Below are positions 8,986-15,628 of a DNA stretch of 64,000 bases, piece by piece (position 1 is the stretch's first letter; each line of letters starts with the position of its first letter). A program made the position numbers and the translations under genes. Below the pieces are notes generated by a model. That model made no database searches, had not been told where the DNA came from, and saw nothing but the letters and a program-made list of their open reading frames with translations. Location: the NCBI GenBank assembly GCA_949283205.1, contig CASDSD010000037.1:1-64000 (forward strand), in the 5' to 3' direction. Origin of the DNA: an uncultured Alistipes sp. (GTDB lineage Bacteria > Bacteroidota > Bacteroidia > Bacteroidales > Rikenellaceae).

Positions 8986-9840
8986 TTACTTCGTATCGGG
9001 CGTGGCGTTCGTGGCGTGTCCGGCGCTGCCTTCGGATCTCTCCCTGCGGTGACGGCGATCCTTGTTGTTGTCGTTTTCGTTGTTGACGAAGTGTAGCGAT
9101 ATCGCCTGCGGCAGGTTATGTGGCGCGATGTTGCGTTCGATCTTGCCGCCGAAGGCCACCGAGATGCCTCCGGTCTCCTCCGATACGACCACGACGATGG
9201 CATCCGATGTCTCCGTTATGCCTATGGCGGCGCGGTGGCGTGTACCGTACGACTTGGGGACATTCGACTGCGTTACGGGCAGTATGCACTTGGCGGCGAC
9301 GATGCGGTTGTTCATCACCACGGCGGCGCCGTCATGCAGCGGCGCGTTCTTGAAGAAAATGTTTTCGAGCAGCGGCTGCGAGAGCTGTGCGTCGAGGCGT
9401 ATGCCGCCGTCGATGATGTCGCGCAGGTCGCTCTGCTGTGCCAGCACGATCAGCGCGCCCGTCTTGTTCTCCGACATGTCGGTGCAGGCGGAGACGATGG
9501 GCGTGAGATTCGGCCCGGCGCTGTCGTGCGAGTTGAATATGCGGTTTATGAAGTAGAATCCCTTGCGCCTCATGCCGATCATCTGCAGGAAACTGCGCAG
9601 CTCGGGCTGGAAGACGATGATTATGGCCAGCACGCCGACGCTCACGATCTGCCCGAGGATCGACGAGAGCAGTTCCATGTTGAGGGCGCGCACCACAACC
9701 CATACGATGTATATGATGATGATGCCCGAGAGTATGTATGGAGCGTTGGTGCCGCGTGTCATGCGGTAGAGTCCGAACATGATGAGCGCCACGAAGAATA
9801 TGTCGATGAAATCTATGAATGTGAACGGTATGAAATCCAT
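8986..9840 (-). CDS. cdaA: diadenylate cyclase CdaA (c-di-AMP synthase)
   Basis: Makes cyclic di-AMP from two ATP at the inner membrane. The 284 residues include three N-terminal transmembrane helices (about 11-29, 34-51, 62-78), a short linker, and the DisA_N/DAC domain at about 95-255. Both catalytic signatures are intact: D-G-A at 170-172 and R-H-R at 201-203. A C-terminal tail of charged residues follows. A -7 promoter box lies just upstream (9861-9868). The ybbR-like gene, whose homologue CdaR regulates CdaA in Firmicutes, is unlinked here (20.9 kb). Confidence 0.93.
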   Translation of the reverse strand: MDFIPFTFIDFIDIFFVALIMFGLYRMTRGTNAPYILSGIIIIYIVWVVVRALNMELLSSILGQIVSVGVLAIIIVFQPELRSFLQMIGMRRKGFYFINRIFNSHDSAGPNLTPIVSACTDMSENKTGALIVLAQQSDLRDIIDGGIRLDAQLSQPLLENIFFKNAPLHDGAAVVMNNRIVAAKCILPVTQSNVPKSYGTRHRAAIGITETSDAIVVVVSEETGGISVAFGGKIERNIAPHNLPQAISLHFVNNENDNNKDRRHRRERSEGSAGHATNATPDTK

Positions 9841-9860
9841 GGTCGATCGGTTTACGATGA

Positions 9861-9868
9861 CAAAGGTA
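9861..9868 (-). promoter_or_regulatory. -7 promoter box for cdaA
   Basis: On the - strand this reads TACCTTTG, an exact match to the Bacteroidetes TAnnTTTG consensus, about 20 nt before the cdaA ATG. It abuts the terminator of the upstream ompH-like gene, which suggests a separate transcript. Confidence 0.65.
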
Positions 9869-9900
9869 AAAAAAACGCAGACACCTGGATATGTCTGCGT
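9867..9900 (-). terminator. intrinsic terminator after the ompH-like gene
   Basis: A 9-bp stem (9875-9883 with 9892-9900, arm ACGCAGACA) with an 8-nt loop. Read on the - strand it is followed by a run of eight T. It lies 68 nt past the stop of the ompH-like gene. Confidence 0.85.
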
Positions 9901-9968
9901 CGTATTTTTTCATCCGCCGTTCGGCTGTTCCGATCGGGATGGCCGCCGTCGGCGATGATATGTTCGGT

Positions 9969-10565
9969 TTACTTGCTGTTCTTGTCCGCCTCGGCCTTCT
10001 CTGCTGCGTAGAGCTCGTCGACCTTTGCCAGAACGGCCTCCGAGATGTCGAGGGCATCCTCGGCGTCAAGCAGGGCGGTGGCGTTCAGGATAAGCTTGTA
10101 TTTCTTGTCGGCGTTGATCTCCTTGATGGCGCGCATCACCAGATCCTGCGTACGGTTCGAGAATACGTAGTTCTCCTCGTCGAGCGTCTGGGCCTCCTTC
10201 TGGGCGCTGCTCTGGTAGTTGGCTACCTTCTTCTCGATGCTCTGCTGCTGCTTTTGCGCATCGGCGGTGGTGATAAGACCCTTCTGATACTTCTCCTGAA
10301 GCTGCGAGGCCTCGTACTGGAGGTTCTTCTCCTTCTGTGCCCATGCATTCTGGGCCTTCTCGGTCTTCTCCTTGAGCGCGACGCCCTCGGTCTGGTAGAT
10401 CTGGCTCTGTGCGAGTACGTAGTCTACTCTTACAAAGGCGATGTCGCCTCCGGTGATGGTTTCCGTCCCGACCTCGGCTGTCTCGGTCGCAGGCGCAGTC
10501 GTCTTGTTGTCACACGATACGAGCGGCAGCGCGGCGACCAGCAGTGTCCAAAAAACTTTTTTCAT
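9969..10565 (-). CDS. OmpH/Skp-like periplasmic lipoprotein
   Basis: A protein of 198 residues with a lipoprotein signal (M-K-K-V-F-W, hydrophobic core, L-V-S-C at residues 15-18). A short disordered Thr/Glu-rich linker leads to an I-A-F-V-R-V-D-Y-V-L-A strand, then a long coiled coil (about 65-140) rich in K, E, Q and A, and a C-terminal part matching OmpH/Skp. Skp-like chaperones hold unfolded outer-membrane proteins in the periplasm with coiled-coil tentacles. A lipidated form tied to the membrane is the odd feature. Confidence 0.83.
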   Translation of the reverse strand: MKKVFWTLLVAALPLVSCDNKTTAPATETAEVGTETITGGDIAFVRVDYVLAQSQIYQTEGVALKEKTEKAQNAWAQKEKNLQYEASQLQEKYQKGLITTADAQKQQQSIEKKVANYQSSAQKEAQTLDEENYVFSNRTQDLVMRAIKEINADKKYKLILNATALLDAEDALDISEAVLAKVDELYAAEKAEADKNSK

Positions 10566-10612
10566 GGTATCTCTGTCCTGTTTTTAGTTTTTGAGATAAA
10601 AATTACATATAA

Positions 10613-10644
10613 TTGACAAAGGTAGAAAAAAATATTTATTTTTG
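10613..10644 (+). promoter_or_regulatory. ruvA promoter
   Basis: The -33 element TTGAC (10613-10617) is spaced 19 nt from an exact -7 box TATTTTTG (10637-10644), about 25 nt before the ruvA ATG. Its -33 part overlaps the -7 box of the divergent ompH-like promoter. Confidence 0.7.
10617..10624 (-). promoter_or_regulatory. -7 promoter box for the ompH-like gene
   Basis: On the - strand this reads TACCTTTG, an exact TAnnTTTG match, about 50 nt before the ATG at 10565. No clear -33 partner is seen at the usual distance. Confidence 0.55.
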
Positions 10645-10668
10645 TAACGTTTCAAGTCAAAATTAACC

Positions 10669-11256
10669 ATGTACGAATATATTTCCGGAAAAGTGACGGA
10701 GCTGGCGCCGACCTATGCGGTGGTGGAGGCTGCCGGAGTCGGATACTATATCAACATATCGTTGCAGACATTCTCGGCCGTGGAGCATGCCGAGAACGCC
10801 CGTCTGTATGTCCATTTCGTCGTGCGCGAGGATGCGCAGACGCTCTACGGTTTCGCCACGAAGGAGGAGAGGGAACTCTTCCGCAGTCTGATAAGCGTCT
10901 CGGGCGTGGGCGGCAATACGGCGCGTACGATCCTGTCGACATACAGCCCGTCGGAGCTGCGCAACATCATCGCCACGGAGAACGCCGTGCTGTTGAAGAA
11001 TGTCAAGGGGCTCGGGCTGAAGACGGCGCAGAAGATAATAGTCGAACTGAGCGGCAAGATGGCTGTCTTGGGGGCACAGGCTGCGGCTGCGTCCCCGGCA
11101 ACCCCTCTCGGCGGCATTTACGACGAGGCGATGGCCGCCCTTACGATGCTCGGATTCCAGCGTGCGGCTTCGGACAAGGCGTTGAAGGCCATCCTCAAGG
11201 AGTCGCCCTCGATTGCCGTTGAGGAGGCCGTGCGGCAGGCCTTGCGCCGTTTGTGA
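10669..11256 (+). CDS. ruvA: Holliday junction branch migration protein RuvA
   Basis: Binds four-way DNA junctions and loads the RuvB motor during recombination repair. The 195 residues match the family. An N-terminal OB fold (about 1-62, M-Y-E-Y-I-S-G-K-V) precedes the HhH region with S-V-S-G-V-G-x-x-T-A near 78-87 and V-K-G-L-G-L-K-T-A-Q-K-I near 111-122. The C-terminal RuvB-contact domain is at about 148-195. It is read from its own promoter; ruvB is not in the window. Confidence 0.96.
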   Translation: MYEYISGKVTELAPTYAVVEAAGVGYYINISLQTFSAVEHAENARLYVHFVVREDAQTLYGFATKEERELFRSLISVSGVGGNTARTILSTYSPSELRNIIATENAVLLKNVKGLGLKTAQKIIVELSGKMAVLGAQAAAASPATPLGGIYDEAMAALTMLGFQRAASDKALKAILKESPSIAVEEAVRQALRRL

Positions 11257-11300
11257 CGGGGCTGCTGCCGGTCTCCGTGGAAACATAATGGCGCCGGCGG

Positions 11301-11331
11301 TTGGCCGTATCGATTATTTTTCCTATTTTTG
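11301..11331 (+). promoter_or_regulatory. promoter of the FKBP lipoprotein operon
   Basis: TTG at 11301-11303, a 20-nt spacer, then an exact -7 box TATTTTTG at 11324-11331. The ATG is 16 nt further on. Confidence 0.7.
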
Positions 11332-11346
11332 CACGAATTGTAAGCC

Positions 11347-11964
11347 ATGAGGAGGATAGTTGCCTGCATAACCTGCATGATGGCCGTGGCGGTGTCTCTG
11401 CTGCCGGTGGCGTGCGAGGACAATGACGAAGCACTGACGTCACAGCATCAGCGTATTGTCTCGTATCTCACCTCGTCGCACGTGCCCCAGCTCGTGTCGG
11501 AGGAGGATGCCGAGACCTCGCTCGAGCCGAATCCGGCATTTTACGAACTGATCGACCAGCAGGTATACCGTTATATCTCGACCTACTATGATGCGGGCCG
11601 CGACAGCCGTCCGCTGGTGGAGTCGGGGGATGAGGTGCAGATAACGTATACGGCCTATATCTTCACGGGCAGCGTGCCGCGCACCTCGTCGGTGTATATG
11701 ACCAACGATGCCACGGTGCTGGCCGCCCTGGTCGAGGAGGGCCTCAATGCCGAATACTGGAGTACCGATCCGCTGACGGTGAAATTGGGCGAGACGGATA
11801 TAATAAAAGGCATGGAGATGTCGTTATTGGGATGCAGAGAGGGTGACAGTGTAGAGGCCTACATGACCTTCGAGGCGGCATACGGCAGCGGTGAGGTGGG
11901 TATCGTGCCCGTCGAGTCGTCTGTCGTGTGGATATATACGATAGACAAGGTCGTGAAGAATTGA
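11347..11964 (+). CDS. FKBP-type peptidyl-prolyl isomerase-like lipoprotein
   Basis: A protein of 205 residues with a lipoprotein signal (M-R-R-I-V, core, L-P-V-A-C at about 19-23). The C-terminal half (about 95-203) reads as an FKBP fold: G-D-E-V-Q-I-T-Y-T-A-Y-I, then D-I-I-K-G-M-E-M-S-L-L-G-C-R-E-G-D, F-E-A-A-Y-G-S-G-E-V-G and a closing P-V-E-S-S-V-V-W-I-Y-T-I strand. It would act on prolines of exported proteins on the periplasmic or surface face. It is 84 nt upstream of the tandem FKBP-like lipoprotein and shares its promoter. Confidence 0.82.
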   Translation: MRRIVACITCMMAVAVSLLPVACEDNDEALTSQHQRIVSYLTSSHVPQLVSEEDAETSLEPNPAFYELIDQQVYRYISTYYDAGRDSRPLVESGDEVQITYTAYIFTGSVPRTSSVYMTNDATVLAALVEEGLNAEYWSTDPLTVKLGETDIIKGMEMSLLGCREGDSVEAYMTFEAAYGSGEVGIVPVESSVVWIYTIDKVVKN

Positions 11965-12048
11965 TGCCGCAGCGCCGGTGAGTCCGGACGCCGGTGCGTG
12001 GGAACCGGACGCGGTGGTTGAATAACGAAAAAAGAGAGTTGTAGATAT

Positions 12049-13641
12049 ATGAAATTCGTAAATCGCATAATATGTGTTGCCGTTGCCTGCGCGATGGCCA
12101 TGACCTCTTGTGTCGAGTCGACCGAGATGGAGTTCGATGAGGTGGAGCGCATAGCCCTGCAGGCATGGATGGAGCAGCACCGGCCCGATCTGCTGGAGAA
12201 CTATCAGGAGGATGGAGGCTATTACGTCGAGTTGCTCGAGCGCGGTGCAGCCGACAGCCTTCCCGTGAACGACGACAATGCGTGGCTGTGGTTCGACGTT
12301 ACGTGCCGCGACCTGTCGGGCAACGTCTGCATGACACGTGATGCGGATCAGGCGTGCATGCAGAACGCTTATACGGAGTATACACACTATGTTCCCTATT
12401 TCCTCTTCTGCGGCAAGGACAACACTTCGATGCTCGAGGGTACGTACATGGCCCTGAGAAACAAACTCAAGATCGGCGACGAGGAGTATTCGGTCCGTTA
12501 CGGTACCAAGATGCGCCTTTACCTGCCTTCGTCGATAGCGTCGGGATCGCAGAGCATGGGCGGCGACGGCGGTTACGAGGGACAGTATACGCTCGATCCC
12601 AATCGCCCGATGATAGTCGATGTCGATGTATGGGGACATGTGAACAACCCCGTGGCATACGAGGACCAGTGGGTCAAGTCATTCGCTGCGGCGAACGGCG
12701 GCCTCGCCCCCGAGGACGAGGATGAGGAGGAGGCCAGGTTGCGCCGCTCGTACATGCGTCCCGTCTCGCGCGCGGAGGATGACGAGGAGCAGGAGGAGCC
12801 TGTGGTATATGACGACATGTGGCATCTGGCCGTGGATTCCATCGCCGGACTGTATATAAATTACAAATACACCCCCAGGACGGGTCTCGACTTCAACTGC
12901 CTGCGCAGCGACACGCTCATGTATGTCGGACAGACGGAGTACAATCGCGGAAAACTCTATGGCACGAAGAGCCTCGCCCAGATCAACAAGGAGATCGACG
13001 ATGCGCTGCTGGAGCGGTTCGGCGAGGGTATCGACCCGGCCGATGCCGAGCCCATGGATTCGACCGACGTGGCAAAGATATGGTATGTGGCGCGTCTTCT
13101 GGACGGGTTTGTCGTGGAGACCAACATCCCAGAGATAAAGAAGATCATATATGTCGAGGAGGAGCAGGATGACGATGAAGAGGCCGAGGCATACGAGTTC
13201 AATACGACGGAGGATGATTCGAGCTCCACTACGAATATGGTGGACGCCTGGCGCTACGGATTCCCGCAGATGAAGCTCGGGGCGTGGAACGTGATACTTT
13301 CCGTGTCGTCAAACGCCTATGGCGCTACGGGAGTGACGGGAACGACGACCACATCCTCTTCGGGGTCGAACTACTACAACTACTATTACGACTACTATAA
13401 CTATTACAACTATTACAACAGCTATTACGGCAACAACTATTATAACAACTACTACAACAACTACTATTACGACTATTACTATAATAACTATTATAACAGT
13501 TATTATTACAACAACTATTACGGCAATTACGGCGATACTTCGACCGGCGAGACCGTGACGGTCACGGTGAGCGAGGTTCTCCCCTATACGCCCATGCTGT
13601 GGCAGATATATATCGAGGAGCGAGAGGCGGAGGAAGACTGA
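12049..13641 (+). CDS. tandem FKBP-like lipoprotein with a Tyr/Asn-only insert
   Basis: A protein of 530 residues with a lipoprotein signal (A-M-T-S-C at about 17-21). Residues ~55-205 resemble a degenerate FKBP half-fold (L-R-N-K-L-K-I-G-D-E-E-Y-S, then L-P-S-S-I-A-S-G). A second copy spans ~260-530, with R-L-L-D-G-F-V-V-E-T-N, then N-A-Y-G-A-T-G near 422-428 and P-Y-T-P-M-L-W-Q-I-Y near 512-521. Between those last two lies the insert: residues 441-494 contain only Y (31), N (17), D, S and G. Three acidic linkers (about 223-230, 243-250, 368-376) break the chain. Isomerase activity is unproven. Confidence 0.68.
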   Translation: MKFVNRIICVAVACAMAMTSCVESTEMEFDEVERIALQAWMEQHRPDLLENYQEDGGYYVELLERGAADSLPVNDDNAWLWFDVTCRDLSGNVCMTRDADQACMQNAYTEYTHYVPYFLFCGKDNTSMLEGTYMALRNKLKIGDEEYSVRYGTKMRLYLPSSIASGSQSMGGDGGYEGQYTLDPNRPMIVDVDVWGHVNNPVAYEDQWVKSFAAANGGLAPEDEDEEEARLRRSYMRPVSRAEDDEEQEEPVVYDDMWHLAVDSIAGLYINYKYTPRTGLDFNCLRSDTLMYVGQTEYNRGKLYGTKSLAQINKEIDDALLERFGEGIDPADAEPMDSTDVAKIWYVARLLDGFVVETNIPEIKKIIYVEEEQDDDEEAEAYEFNTTEDDSSSTTNMVDAWRYGFPQMKLGAWNVILSVSSNAYGATGVTGTTTTSSSGSNYYNYYYDYYNYYNYYNSYYGNNYYNNYYNNYYYDYYYNNYYNSYYYNNYYGNYGDTSTGETVTVTVSEVLPYTPMLWQIYIEEREAEED

Positions 13642-13678
13642 TCGACGCGGTCGCTGGCGGTATAAGACAAAATATGAT

Positions 13679-13725
13679 AAAAAGGGAATTTTCCATGCGG
13701 AGAGTTCCCTTTTTCACGTTTTTTT
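13679..13725 (+). terminator. intrinsic terminator after the FKBP-like operon
   Basis: Arms AAAAAGGGAA (13679-13688) and TTCCCTTTTT (13705-13714) pair over 10 bp around a 16-nt loop, and seven T follow at 13719-13725. Confidence 0.75.
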
Positions 13726-13733
13726 AACGGAAA

Positions 13734-13765
13734 TTTTGCGGAAAGAAAAAATATTTGTAACTTTA
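13734..13765 (+). promoter_or_regulatory. probable promoter of the small DNA-binding protein
   Basis: TTTTG (13734-13738), a 19-nt spacer, then TAACTTTA (13758-13765), one mismatch from TAnnTTTG. The ATG is at 13813. Confidence 0.5.
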
Positions 13766-13812
13766 TCTTGTAAAGAAGTCCGATATTTACTTAAACCTAA
13801 AATAAGATCGTT

Positions 13813-14058
13813 ATGATTATTACGTTCAATGAACTGCGCCGTATCAAGGATAAGTTGCCCAGCGGCAGCTCGCAGCGTATCGCCGATGAATTGGGTATAG
13901 ATGTAGAAGCTGTAAGAAACTATTTCGGAGGCAAGCACTTCGATGCCAAGACGGGTGTCGGCATACATATCGAACAGGGGCCCGACGGCGGTGTCGTCAC
14001 TTTGGATGACACGTCGATACTCGATGCTGCGATGCGTATCCTTAACGAGAAAAAATAA
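13813..14058 (+). CDS. small helix-turn-helix DNA-binding protein
   Basis: An 81-residue protein of a type common in Bacteroidota and usually annotated only as a DNA-binding protein. Residues ~5-35 read as a helix-turn-helix (F-N-E-L-R-R-I-K-D-K-L-P, then S-Q-R-I-A-D-E-L-G-I-D-V-E-A-V-R-N-Y-F). A short beta-like segment (G-V-G-I-H-I-E-Q-G-P-D-G-G-V-V-T-L-D-D) and a C-terminal helix follow. It stands alone between two terminators with its own promoter. Its target is unknown. Confidence 0.78.
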   Translation: MIITFNELRRIKDKLPSGSSQRIADELGIDVEAVRNYFGGKHFDAKTGVGIHIEQGPDGGVVTLDDTSILDAAMRILNEKK

Positions 14059-14081
14059 CTGCAGGCGTTTTTTTGAAAGAT

Positions 14082-14128
14082 GACGGGTCCGAGTCGAACG
14101 AAAGTTCGATCCGGACCCTGTCGGTTTT
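14082..14128 (+). terminator. intrinsic terminator with GAAA tetraloop
   Basis: Outer stem GGGTCCG (14085-14091) with CGGACCC (14112-14118), inner stem TCGAAC (14094-14099) with GTTCGA (14104-14109), closed by a GAAA loop. A short T-run (14125-14128) follows. It lies just past the small DNA-binding protein. Confidence 0.72.
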
Positions 14129-14132
14129 AATC

Positions 14133-14141
14133 GGGGGGGGG
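14133..14141. repeat. run of nine G
   Basis: An uninterrupted G9 tract between a terminator and the 12-bp minisatellite. It is outside any gene I can support, so slippage would not obviously change a protein. Confidence 0.8.
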
Positions 14142-14208
14142 AGGCGAAGGAACGGTTGCAACGCGGCACGGCGTGAATGTCGGGCGCTGTGATACGCAAA
14201 CCCCGGGG

Positions 14209-14401
14209 GGCGCGAGAAGGGATGCGAGAAGAGGCACCGGAAGGGGCGTGAAAAGTGGCGAGGAAAGAGGCTCGGGAAGTGGCGCGAGAAGAAACACAAG
14301 ACGTGGCGCGGGAAGGGGCACCGGAAGGGGGCGTGGAAAGAGGCGCGAGAATGGACGCAAGACGTGGCACGGGAAGAGACACGGGACGTGGCGCGGCGAT
14401 T
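14209..14401. repeat. 12-bp minisatellite, 16 degenerate units
   Basis: Sixteen head-to-tail units with the rough consensus GGCGCGGGAAGN. Examples are 14209-14220, 14233-14244, 14281-14292, 14305-14316 and 14366-14377. Units at 14233 and 14317 are identical (GGCACCGGAAGG) and 84 nt apart, which hints that a block of seven units was duplicated. The unit at 14329-14341 carries one extra base, so phase shifts there. Open frames cross the array on both strands, as any 12-bp repeat allows. The + frame starts only at GTG and I do not call it a gene. The stretch fills most of the 415-nt gap before the plug protein. Confidence 0.88.
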
Positions 14402-14473
14402 CGGATGAAGTGATGACTGTGCAAAGCAGGATTCGATAGGTAACTGGGTGTTCAATCTTAAAGCAGAGAGGTT

Positions 14474-15142
14474 ATGAAACGGTTTATGGTGTTAGTGGCG
14501 GCGGTTCTGTTGTGGTACACGCCGCTGGCAGGACAGAACCGGCAGGAAGTCCCGTTCAACGGACTGGTGGAGACCTTGTCGGGAGAGGGCGTACCGCGTA
14601 TGACGGTGGCGGTGAAGGACAGCAATAAGCGTACTTCGACCGATCGCCACGGTCGTTTCGGATTGATCAACGTACCTGATGATGCCGTACTTGTGCTTTC
14701 GCGCCGTGGCGAGATGTGGGAGGTGCCTCTCAACGGACGGCGCAGCATACATGTTATTCTGTCGGAGGAGGGCGTCGTCGAATCGGACGAGTCGGAGGAG
14801 CTCATATCGCTCGGTTTTGCATTCGTAAAACGCCGCGAGTACAATTACAGTTCCGATGTGATTACGGGCGAGGAGCTTCGGCGCTCGGGACAGCAGGATC
14901 TTGCGTCGGCGCTTCTGGGGCGTGTTGCGGGGCTCATGCGTGTGAACGGTGAGCTGTCGATACGCGGTAACGTCTCGTCGGGCAGCACGCGTCCGCTCTA
15001 TCTTGTCGACGGCGTGGAGGTCATGACGCTCGAAACAATCAATTTGAACGACGTGGAGTCCGTCTCGGTGATTAAGGACGGCTCGATGTACGGTTTGCGC
15101 GGCGCGGGCGGCGTAATTTCCGTGAAGACGCATCGAGAATAG
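14474..15142 (+). CDS. stand-alone CarboxypepD_reg plus TonB-plug protein
   Basis: A protein of 222 residues with a signal peptide (M-K-R-F-M-V, cut near A-G-Q at 20). Residues ~27-95 form a carboxypeptidase-regulatory-like beta fold (F-N-G-L-V-E-T-L-S-G-E-G-V-P). Residues ~125-220 match the plug of SusC/TonB-dependent receptors: D-V-I-T-G-E-E-L, L-A-S-A-L-L-G-R-V-A-G, S-I-R-G, P-L-Y-L-V-D-G-V-E-V, I-N-L-N-D-V-E-S-V-S-V-I-K-D-G-S. There is no beta-barrel; the frame ends cleanly at a stop after the plug. It could be a real short protein or a remnant of a ~1000-residue receptor. No barrel remains are seen downstream. Confidence 0.8.
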   Translation: MKRFMVLVAAVLLWYTPLAGQNRQEVPFNGLVETLSGEGVPRMTVAVKDSNKRTSTDRHGRFGLINVPDDAVLVLSRRGEMWEVPLNGRRSIHVILSEEGVVESDESEELISLGFAFVKRREYNYSSDVITGEELRRSGQQDLASALLGRVAGLMRVNGELSIRGNVSSGSTRPLYLVDGVEVMTLETINLNDVESVSVIKDGSMYGLRGAGGVISVKTHRE

Positions 15143-15628
15143 GATGTGCGGCGGCGTGCTCGGCCGATCGCGGCAGCCTGCGGGAATGCCGGCAGGGTCT
15201 GTTGCGGCAACCGTTCCTGCGGAATAGCTTGACGGGCCGTTTGCGGCAGTCTCCTTCCGCGTGTGAGCGGACATGACCGGTGGTTGCGTGCGGCTGTATA
15301 TAGTTTATGGTGTGGCTTTTGGCGGCGGTATCGGTGTGCGGTGCCGCCGTTCTTGTGTCATTATGTGCCGTGCATGCCTGCCCGGGTGTGCGGCCGGTGG
15401 TGCCGGAAGATAGGGCTGGTACGCCACGGATGCGGCATGACAGCGCCTTTTCTGCCATTTTGGCCGACAAAACGATGCCCGTGGCAGGATTTTCCGCCAT
15501 AATTCCGCCGTGAGGCCCAAAAATTTTTTTGGTATAGGGTTTGTTCATGTTAGTGTCGACCGCCGGTCACGGAAGGCCGGTGGCAAAGGATTTGAAAAAT
15601 TAGTAAAACAAATAAAAATTCAGGTATT
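15143..15628. other. 486-nt stretch without a supported gene before dnaK
   Basis: Several short open frames occur but none has a convincing start or recognisable product. The last 60 nt are A/T-rich and form the dnaK leader. I found no CIRCE operator and no exact TAnnTTTG box. Confidence 0.5.

Noticed and set aside
14085..14118. Possible tRNA TpsiC arm (GTTCGATCC)
   Set aside because: The GTTCGA is one arm of the terminator hairpin at 14082-14128. No acceptor, D or anticodon arms fit around it.
14042..14455. Long - strand frame across the minisatellite
   Set aside because: It runs into the small DNA-binding gene's 3' end and reads as Pro/Phe/Ser/Arg repeat caused by the 12-bp unit. No start signal or family match.
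15263..15513. Small frames of 68-79 codons before dnaK
   Set aside because: Trp/Arg/Cys-rich, with no signal peptide or known domain and poor starts; look like chance frames in GC-rich DNA.
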